The notes under the pieces were generated by a model. The model was not told the DNA's origin. It was given only the letters and a program-made list of their open reading frames with translations, and ran no database searches. From an uncultured Ruminococcus sp. (GTDB lineage Bacteria; Bacillota; Clostridia; Oscillospirales; Acutalibacteraceae), in NCBI GenBank assembly GCA_902765855.1, contig CACXBF010000011.1, positions 1 to 59,220 on the forward strand: DNA of 59,220 nucleotides, written 5' to 3'. The translations under genes were made by a program, and so were the position numbers. Positions within the stretch are counted from its first letter, which is position 1; every line of letters starts with the position of its first letter. This document shows, in pieces, positions 54,219 to 59,220 of this stretch.

Positions 54219-54227
54219 TGGGAGTAA
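54216..54227 (+). other. Right attachment core (guaA-like)
   Basis: GAGTGGGAGTAA repeats the guaA terminal sequence with one change. It closes the island begun at 18462 and may at the same time be the left att site of the next element, whose integrase starts nearby. Confidence 0.7.
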
Positions 54228-54268
54228 TTTATAAAATCTAAAAAACCGCATTATAAAAGGAAAATATA

Positions 54269-54309
54269 GACTAATTACAAGCAAAGCGTACTAAAAGCGT
54301 ACTAATTAC
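54269..54309. repeat. Short direct repeats near the second integrase
   Basis: ACTAATTAC occurs twice (from 54270 and 54301) and AGCGTACTAA twice (54285-54294, 54296-54305) between the att core and the integrase gene. They look like integrase arm-binding sites. Confidence 0.5.
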
Positions 54310-54315
54310 GGGTAA

Positions 54316-54340
54316 AAATAAAAATCCGTTTAGGATTTTG
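54316..54340 (-). terminator. Terminator of the second integrase gene
   Basis: On the minus strand AAAATCC-taaac-GGATTTTT with further Ts lies just after the stop codon. Confidence 0.65.
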
Positions 54341-54345
54341 CTTGA

Positions 54346-55410
54346 TTAAAAATTATTATGCAACTCTTCGAGTTTACTTGCAACCTCTGATTGCTTATTG
54401 GGGTATAAATGTGAGTAAGTTTGAAGAGTTGTTTCTATATTCTCATGACCAAGCCTTTCAGATATAAGCAATGGAGAAAATCCAAGTTCAATAAGCAATG
54501 AAGCGTGACTATGCCTAAGGTCATGTATTCGGATTTTCTTTACATTGGCTTTTTTACAATACTTAACCATATGTTTATTTAATGTATACTTGTTACTTGG
54601 AAACAAACGCTGTGTGGGAGATAAATCATACAATTTATTTGCATACTCTTTAATTGCAGTTATCATAAAATCAGGTAAGGAAACTATTCTTTTACTTTTT
54701 TCGGTTTTAGGAGTAAGAATCAAATCCTCACCGTTTTGTCTTGCATAGTTTTTATTTATACTTACCGTTTTAAGAGCAAAGTCAAAATCTGATAAGGTTA
54801 ACGCAAATAATTCGCCTGAACGCATTCCGGAGTAATATAACAGCATAAAAATAGTACGGTCTGTAATGTCATCAACAACGCTAATAAATGAATTAAATTC
54901 CGCTTGCGTCCAAAATTGCATACTGTCGGCTTTTTTCTTTCCCATACTTCCACAATCCCTTGCAGGATTAGATTTTAAGCTATAATATTTTACTGCAAAG
55001 TTGAAAATCGCTGAAAGTTGGTTGTTAATTGTTTTTAAGTATGTTTGGCTGTAATTTTCAGGCGAAGAGATAAGTTCCGTTTGCCATTTACGCACTGTTG
55101 TAGCTGTAATGCTATTGATAGCCATATCTCCAAAGAATGGTAATAGCTTAGTATCTATCATAAATTCTTTACTTGCTTTGGTTGTAGGCTTAATGCGAGG
55201 AGCTATATCTTCTTTGTATAATTCCACAAGACTTCGGAAAGTCATAGAGCAATCAGCAGAGGTTTTATGTATGAATTCATTTTCCCAGTCTTTGGCTTCA
55301 CGCTTGGTATTAAAGCCTTCTTTCTTTTTCTTTTTACGCTTACCTTGCCAATCACTATAATAAAAGCTACAGTACCATTTGCCAGTTGTTTCATTTTTAT
55401 ATTGTGGCAT
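54346..55410 (-). CDS. int: Tyrosine integrase of the right-hand element
   Basis: This 354-aa protein starts at the ATG at 55410 behind AAGGAGG. It has the arm-binding N-terminus (YSDWQGKRKKKKKEGFNTKR), a core-binding domain, and the catalytic residues: Arg in YYSGMRSGELF, His296-x-x-Arg299 (HDLRHSH), LGHENIETTLQTYSH and nucleophile Tyr332. It is related to the integrase at 20789-21922 but distinct. It is adjacent to the guaA-like att core, so it probably uses the same target. It is separated from the repressor gene by a terminator. Confidence 0.93.
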   Translation of the reverse strand: MPQYKNETTGKWYCSFYYSDWQGKRKKKKKEGFNTKREAKDWENEFIHKTSADCSMTFRSLVELYKEDIAPRIKPTTKASKEFMIDTKLLPFFGDMAINSITATTVRKWQTELISSPENYSQTYLKTINNQLSAIFNFAVKYYSLKSNPARDCGSMGKKKADSMQFWTQAEFNSFISVVDDITDRTIFMLLYYSGMRSGELFALTLSDFDFALKTVSINKNYARQNGEDLILTPKTEKSKRIVSLPDFMITAIKEYANKLYDLSPTQRLFPSNKYTLNKHMVKYCKKANVKKIRIHDLRHSHASLLIELGFSPLLISERLGHENIETTLQTYSHLYPNKQSEVASKLEELHNNF

Positions 55411-55423
55411 AATATTCCTCCTT

Positions 55424-55466
55424 AAAATTTCCGCTCTCACCGAAAAGAGGTGGGAGCGGTTTTTTA
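55424..55466 (-). terminator. Terminator between CI-like repressor and integrase
   Basis: CCGCTCCCACC and GGTGAGAGCGG form an 11-bp stem on the minus strand, followed by AAATTTT. It would reduce read-through from the repressor into the integrase gene. The plus strand also ends in six Ts. Confidence 0.7.
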
Positions 55467-56126
55467 TTTAACTGAGCTAAGAAAAGCAATAGCTTTTCCA
55501 AGAATTTTTATATTGTTAAGTTCTTCGTTTATATAAATAAAGTCTTGATATGCTGTATTTTCAGGTTTCAATATTAGCATTGATTTTTCAGGATAATAAT
55601 AAACCCTTTTTAAAGTAGCTTCGTTGTCAATCATAACAGCCGCAATTTCACCGTTTTCAACTTCTGGCTGTTCTCTTATAAAAGCTATATCGCCGTCAAG
55701 GATTCGTGCATTTATCATACTATCACCTTTGCAACGCAAAGCAAATGTACCGTCAAGGTTTGCTGGCATATTAATATAATCCTCGATATTTTCTTGTGCT
55801 AAAATCGGTTCTCCACAAGCTATTGTACCGATTAAAGGTACTTTTTTCATTTTAGGCATGGGGATTATGTTTTTTATATTTGAGAAACTTTGAGTTTCTG
55901 AAATATCCATTATATCACTTTTTTCAATAAGCCAATCAGGATTTACATTTAAACTTTTTGCTAATGATTCAACAACTGGTAATTTTATTTTTGAAACTTG
56001 ACCAGTTTCATATCTTTGGATAGTGGACTTATTCATTCCAACTTCTTTACCAAGTTGTTCTTGAGTCATACCTTTGAGTTCTCGTGCCAATTTAATTCTT
56101 TTACCAATTTCAATAGGATTTGCCAT
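55464..56126 (-). CDS. CI/LexA-like repressor with S24 peptidase domain
   Basis: This 220-aa protein has an N-terminal XRE HTH (KLARELKGMTQEQLGKEVG ... KSTIQRYETG) and a C-terminal S24 peptidase. The cleavage site is Ala103-Cys104-Gly105 (GTIACGEP), the nucleophile Ser136 (CKGDSMINA) and the general base Lys173 (ATLKRVYYY). Such repressors keep a prophage silent and cut themselves when RecA is activated by DNA damage. It is divergent from the Cro-like gene, with shared operators between them. Confidence 0.92.
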   Translation of the reverse strand: MANPIEIGKRIKLARELKGMTQEQLGKEVGMNKSTIQRYETGQVSKIKLPVVESLAKSLNVNPDWLIEKSDIMDISETQSFSNIKNIIPMPKMKKVPLIGTIACGEPILAQENIEDYINMPANLDGTFALRCKGDSMINARILDGDIAFIREQPEVENGEIAAVMIDNEATLKRVYYYPEKSMLILKPENTAYQDFIYINEELNNIKILGKAIAFLSSVK

Positions 56127-56190
56127 ATTGTCAACTCCTTATAATGCAACTCAATCTGCAAAAATCTTTACATATAATATACCATATATA

Positions 56191-56303
56191 ATTGCGTAGT
56201 GCAACACATTTTTAAAGTTATTTCAAAAAAAGTTGCAAAATGCTATTGACATTTGCGTGTTGCTATGATAATATATAGACACATTCAAGTTGCAAAACGC
56301 AAC
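56191..56303. promoter_or_regulatory. Divergent lysogeny control region with repeated operators
   Basis: The 15-base motif GTTGC-N5-GCAAC occurs as ATTGCGTAGTGCAAC (56191-56205), a degenerate GTTGCAAAATGCTAT (56232-56246) and a perfect GTTGCAAAACGCAAC (56289-56303). A rightward promoter TTGACA (56246-56251), 17 bases, TAATAT (56269-56274) lies among them; its spacer has a further TTGCGTGTTGC half-site pair. CI and Cro binding here would switch the element between lysogeny and induction. Confidence 0.8.
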
Positions 56304-56318
56304 AGAAAGGAGAGTAAC

Positions 56319-56525
56319 ATGATAAACACAAATAAAATCAAGGGTAGAATGAAAGAACTTGAGATTACACAGGCTGATGTTGCTAAAGCATTGAATATTG
56401 CACCTCCTACAGCAAATCAAAAAATCAATAATGTTCGTCCATTCGACCTTGAAGAAGCTGAAAAATTAGCCAATCTTCTTGCTATTGAATCAGGAGAATT
56501 TGGCAAATATTTTTTTGCTCGATAA
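56319..56525 (+). CDS. Cro-like helix-turn-helix protein
   Basis: This 68-aa protein (ATG behind AAAGGAGAG) is almost entirely one HTH domain (GRMKELEITQADVAKALNIA ... EEAEKLANLLAI). It stands where phages carry cro, divergent from the CI-like gene and under the rightward promoter. It probably opposes CI at the shared operators. Confidence 0.8.
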   Translation: MINTNKIKGRMKELEITQADVAKALNIAPPTANQKINNVRPFDLEEAEKLANLLAIESGEFGKYFFAR

Positions 56526-56540
56526 GTTGCGAAATGCAAC
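56526..56540. promoter_or_regulatory. Downstream copy of the CI/Cro operator
   Basis: GTTGCGAAATGCAAC, with perfect 5-base arms, overlaps the end of the cro-like gene region and lies 22 bases before the Rha-type gene. It may allow separate control of the antirepressor. Confidence 0.65.
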
Positions 56541-56562
56541 GACTTAGAAAGGACAATGATAA

Positions 56563-57216
56563 ATGAAAGAACTAATTCCTAAGGATAACTATGGTGTGTT
56601 CGCAGATAATCACAATACAGCAAGGGTTGATAGTTTGTATGTAGCGAAATTCTTTGAAAAAGAGCATAATAAGGTACTGCGTGATATTCGTGAACTTGAT
56701 TGTTCAGAAGAATTTCGACTGTCCAACTTTGGACAGTCCTTCTACAAGAATGAGCAGGGCAAGAAACAACCTTGTTACTATATGACCCGTGACGGATTTG
56801 TATTTCTTGCAATGGGCTATAGAGGAAAGAAAGCGGCTCATTTCAAAGAACTGTATATTAAACGATTTAACGAAATGGAACGCTTTATCAAAACACTTGT
56901 TGCCACTCGCAAAGATTTTCCTCTGCTGACAGAAAACATCAAGTTACTGCACGATAATCCAAAGCCGTATCATTTCAGCAATGAGTGCGATATGATTAAC
57001 CGTATTGTAACTGGAATGTCCGCAAAGCAATTCAGACAAGCACACGGTATTGAAAAAGGAAAAAGTATAAGACCGTATCTTACTGATGAACAGATACAGC
57101 TTATGGAAACTTTGCAAAAGGTTGATGTAGGATTGCTTGTTGCAGTTCCTGATTACGAACAGCGTAAACGCCATCTTGAATGGTACAAGATGAAACTTGG
57201 AGAAAAGACAGCTTAG
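56563..57216 (+). CDS. Rha-family phage regulatory protein
   Basis: This 217-aa protein has the Rha domain at the N-terminus: RVDSLYVAKFFEKEHNKVLR, DIRELDCSEEF, FYKNEQGKKQPCYYMTRDGF and VFLAMGYRGKKAAHFKELYI. The C-terminal part (SAKQFRQAHGIEKGKSIRPY ... YEQRKRHLEWYK) resembles antirepressor ends. Rha proteins act in phage growth control. Its presence supports calling the element a prophage. It follows the cro-like gene in the early rightward operon. Confidence 0.88.
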   Translation: MKELIPKDNYGVFADNHNTARVDSLYVAKFFEKEHNKVLRDIRELDCSEEFRLSNFGQSFYKNEQGKKQPCYYMTRDGFVFLAMGYRGKKAAHFKELYIKRFNEMERFIKTLVATRKDFPLLTENIKLLHDNPKPYHFSNECDMINRIVTGMSAKQFRQAHGIEKGKSIRPYLTDEQIQLMETLQKVDVGLLVAVPDYEQRKRHLEWYKMKLGEKTA

Positions 57217-57247
57217 TTCATAACAGCTTTGGACACAGTGAGAGGGG

Positions 57248-57436
57248 GTGAGGAAAATAGAAATATTAGGAACAACCTTATTAGTAGTTATTGTTTCTGC
57301 TCTTTCTTCTTTGATAACAGGTAAAATAATAGCCGTCTATTTCTTTAAGATAATAGACGACTTCGCAGAGCAAATGTTGGAGATGATTATGGATTTGGTT
57401 TCTTATTGGGTAAAGGGTTCAGGCAAACAGAAATAA
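57248..57436 (+). CDS. Small membrane protein
   Basis: This 62-aa protein starts at GTG and has a hydrophobic N-terminal helix (LGTTLLVVIVSALSSLITGK). No family recognised. Its end overlaps the convergent Abi-alpha-like gene by 50 bases, which weakens the call. Confidence 0.45.
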   Translation: MRKIEILGTTLLVVIVSALSSLITGKIIAVYFFKIIDDFAEQMLEMIMDLVSYWVKGSGKQK

Positions 57437-58226
57437 AGGTATTCCCTAATGGAGTTAATTGAACCACACCTTTTTCATAATGTAAATAATATTTTTCCTT
57501 GTTGGTAATCTCAGGAAATTTGTCACTGGCAATGTTAAGAAGGTCAAGCCGATTTTTAGTATCGTTATAGATTGGTAAAGACAAAAATGGTTCATAAATT
57601 GAATTATCAGTAAGATATTCACCGTATCTTATTTCTAAAAGTCCTATTCTGCATAGTGAAGAAATAGAAACAGCCTGTAAATCTATATCTTGGCAATCAG
57701 TATTTGATATAAAAACATTAGTAGCAACTAGTAAGTATTTGTTGATGTCATCTCTTGACTTAGCTTTAAATTGAACGATCGGAAGTTGAGCTTTATGCTC
57801 AAAAAGTTTTAGATTTTGGGCGTCTAATGGAGACATTTGTTTGATTATTTCAGTAAATGATGGATGAACTTTAGCAGATTGTCTGTTATCCATAGAATTT
57901 GTTATCAGATTTTCAAACATTTCTCTGATTTCATCTTCCTCGAAATAATACTTTGTTGCTTCAAGAGCGGGTCCAACTATAGATTTTTTGGGAGGAATAC
58001 GATGTTCTTCAGGTATAGATGATACGTTTTCATTCAATTTTTTGCTAAGTTCTTCAATATGCTTTTGACTTTTTAGGCGTTTTTCTTCGGATTTTTCATG
58101 TAATAAATATCCAAAAGCTATATTTAATAAATCACTCAATGCGTTTCCAATTACTTTTGATGGTGGATTTAAAATATTTGGCACTGCTTTCGAATCTGCT
58201 ATATCCATATCAACTTTATCTGTCAT
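57387..58226 (-). CDS. Abi-alpha (DUF4393) family protein
   Basis: This 279-aa protein matches the DUF4393/Abi_alpha pattern: PPSKVIGNALSDLLNIAFGY near the N-terminus, then PALEATKYYFEEDEIREMFE and NLITNSMDNRQSAKVHPSFT. The C-terminal half ends VVQLTPLGNTFISVC. The family was named for a link to abortive infection. It lies on the opposite strand inside the early region of the element, the usual place for lysogen-expressed superinfection-exclusion genes. The mechanism is unknown. Confidence 0.82.
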   Translation of the reverse strand: MTDKVDMDIADSKAVPNILNPPSKVIGNALSDLLNIAFGYLLHEKSEEKRLKSQKHIEELSKKLNENVSSIPEEHRIPPKKSIVGPALEATKYYFEEDEIREMFENLITNSMDNRQSAKVHPSFTEIIKQMSPLDAQNLKLFEHKAQLPIVQFKAKSRDDINKYLLVATNVFISNTDCQDIDLQAVSISSLCRIGLLEIRYGEYLTDNSIYEPFLSLPIYNDTKNRLDLLNIASDKFPEITNKEKYYLHYEKGVVQLTPLGNTFISVCLNPLPNKKPNP

Positions 58227-58310
58227 AGTTTTATCTACCCTTTCTATATTTAGTTATATAAATTGCAGTTCATACACTAAGTATAGTATCACAAAAGGAG
58301 AAATTTGTCA

Positions 58311-58526
58311 ATGGACAAGGAAAGTTTTGCACGGTTTTTCAAAAAAGCTCGTGAATCAAAAGGTATTACTAAATATGCTCTTGCGAAGAAAACAGGATTT
58401 ACATATCGTGCAATCGTTAACTGGGAGCAAGGCAAGAACAGCATTTCACTTGAGAACGCCGACAAGCTACTAAAAGCTCTCGGCGTGGAGCTTACAATAG
58501 GTTGTTTAATTATTAAAAGGAGGTAA
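58311..58526 (+). CDS. Small XRE-type regulator
   Basis: This 71-aa protein (ATG at 58311 behind AAAGGAGA) is one HTH domain (FFKKARESKGITKYALAKKT ... NWEQGKNSISLENADKLLKA). It starts a run of tightly spaced small genes. Confidence 0.75.
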   Translation: MDKESFARFFKKARESKGITKYALAKKTGFTYRAIVNWEQGKNSISLENADKLLKALGVELTIGCLIIKRR

Positions 58527-58530
58527 GAAA

Positions 58531-58761
58531 ATGGAGTTGGAAACCTGCAAACTGAACTTTAGAGCGGATTTGCTAAGGGAAGCTATTCGTTCAAACGGTT
58601 TATCTCAAAAGAAACTATCTGAAAAGTTAGGCTTAAATGATAAAACAATTTCGCAGAAGATGAATGGTGTTACACAATGGACCTTGTCTGAAATTCAGCA
58701 AATTTCGGGCATTCTTAAAGGTTTAGATGTGAATACAGTGTTTTGTTTGAAAAGAAGGTGA
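58531..58761 (+). CDS. Small Cro-like HTH protein
   Basis: This 76-aa protein carries a Cro/XRE HTH (LLREAIRSNGLSQKKLSEKL ... KTISQKMNGVTQWTLSEIQQ). AGGAGG precedes the ATG, four bases after the preceding gene. It is likely a second phage regulator. Confidence 0.75.
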   Translation: MELETCKLNFRADLLREAIRSNGLSQKKLSEKLGLNDKTISQKMNGVTQWTLSEIQQISGILKGLDVNTVFCLKRR

Positions 58762-58765
58762 GAAA

Positions 58766-59065
58766 ATGTCAGAAATGCCAAGAGTTCCTAATTATGCACC
58801 TGCTACAGCTTTAATAATTTACTATTCGTGTAATGAGATAGGTAACAAAGAAATTAGGCAGTTATTTGGTTCTCAGCTATCTCCGAATACAATAGTTAGG
58901 CTGAAAAGCCTCGCAAGGAAGCAAATGCAGGAGGACAGCAAGCTTGCATTTCGTCCTAATGTAGTTAATACGAAATCTGCCTACAAAGCCTGGGGGATAG
59001 ATATAACCGAGGTTGAAGAAGGCTATAAGAAGCTACAGAAGCTCAAACTTGTGGGAGCAACATAA
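58766..59065 (+). CDS. Hypothetical phage protein
   Basis: This 99-aa protein reads NEIGNKEIRQLFGSQLSPNT and AYKAWGIDITEVEEGYKKL, suggesting a helix-turn-helix-like segment. No family recognised. It lies five bases behind the Cro-like gene, so it is cotranscribed. Confidence 0.6.
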   Translation: MSEMPRVPNYAPATALIIYYSCNEIGNKEIRQLFGSQLSPNTIVRLKSLARKQMQEDSKLAFRPNVVNTKSAYKAWGIDITEVEEGYKKLQKLKLVGAT

Positions 59066-59079
59066 TCAAAGGAGGCAAT

Positions 59080-59220
59080 ATGAGCAAACTCAAAAACTTT
59101 TGCAAGAACCTCAGCCGCAAGAGAAAAGCTAAATCTGCCAAAAGAAAGACAGCAAAGCTCGAAAAGAAGATGAATAAGCTGGCAGCTAAGGCTGATAAGA
59201 TTTGCAAAAATCGCTACGAC
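59080..59220 (+). CDS. Lysine-rich small protein (3' partial)
   Basis: An ATG follows AAAGGAGGC and the frame stays open to the window end (47 codons). The product is highly basic (NLSRKRKAKSAKRKTAKLEK). It may be a DNA-binding or short phage protein. The end is outside the window. Confidence 0.55.
   Translation, partial: MSKLKNFCKNLSRKRKAKSAKRKTAKLEKKMNKLAAKADKICKNRYD

Noticed and set aside
58311-58761. Toxin-antitoxin pair from the two adjacent small genes
   Set aside because: Both proteins are HTH regulators; neither resembles a toxin.

Overview
The window looks like a chromosome segment of a low-to-moderate G+C gut or rumen Firmicute, most likely Ruminococcus/Oscillospiraceae. The reasons are Firmicutes-type Shine-Dalgarno sites (AGGAGG), frequent TTG starts, the rpsF-ssb-rpsR operon, an NfnAB-type transhydrogenase next to NADP glutamate dehydrogenase, and AAA-ATPase/PD-(D/E)XK proteins of a kind common in these bacteria. 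Species-level assignment is inference only.

Region 1 (1-18473) is core chromosome. It holds the end of a GH25/SH3/LysM muramidase, a tRNA-Thr remnant that has lost its D-arm, an XRE regulator with an AT-hook-like tail, a TSCPD protein, the rpsF-ssb-rpsR operon, a GNAT acetyltransferase and an iron alcohol dehydrogenase. It continues with nfnA-nfnB, gdhA, and a purine/amidotransferase block purC-purF-purB-(hairpin-rich gap)-purA-glmS-guaA. NfnAB, GdhA and the glutamine amidotransferases PurF, GlmS and GuaA tie NADPH balance to nitrogen assimilation.

Region 2 (about 18462-54227) is foreign DNA inserted at the 3' end of guaA. The last 12 bases of guaA (GAGTGGGAATAA) recur as GAGTGGGAGTAA at 54216-54227. 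A 121-bp repeat (about 88% identical) lies at 40222-40342 and at 54098-54218, and splits the region into two blocks. Block A (18474-40342) is a mobilizable element (regulator, Xis-like protein, replication-initiator-like protein, tyrosine integrase, mobilization proteins, MOBP-type relaxase) carrying defence cargo: a six-gene MORC-like ATPase / Z1 helicase / PD-(D/E)XK / AIPR / cytosine methyltransferase / Vsr operon, a MITE-like inverted-repeat unit, two uncharacterised genes, and a Septu-like ATPase + HNH pair. Block B (40343-54218) carries, on the minus strand, a complete pilus locus laid out like the streptococcal FCT islands: SipA-like pseudo-peptidase, FctA-like major pilin, class B sortase, minor pilin with NPKTS, large adhesin with VPTG, second class B sortase. 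A plus-strand group follows: AAA ATPase, ogt, a truncated and a full-length AAA-ATPase/nuclease gene, and a short protein with TOTE-system-like sequence.

Region 3 (54228 to the end) is the left end of another integrated element, probably a prophage: integrase, S24-type CI repressor, Cro-like protein with a repeated GTTGC-N5-GCAAC operator, Rha antirepressor, an Abi-alpha-like protein (DUF4393), and small HTH genes. The guaA 3' end therefore seems to carry at least two, and perhaps three, elements in tandem.

No rRNA genes, CRISPR arrays or intact tRNA genes were seen. Family names come from motif recognition by eye; no database search was run.
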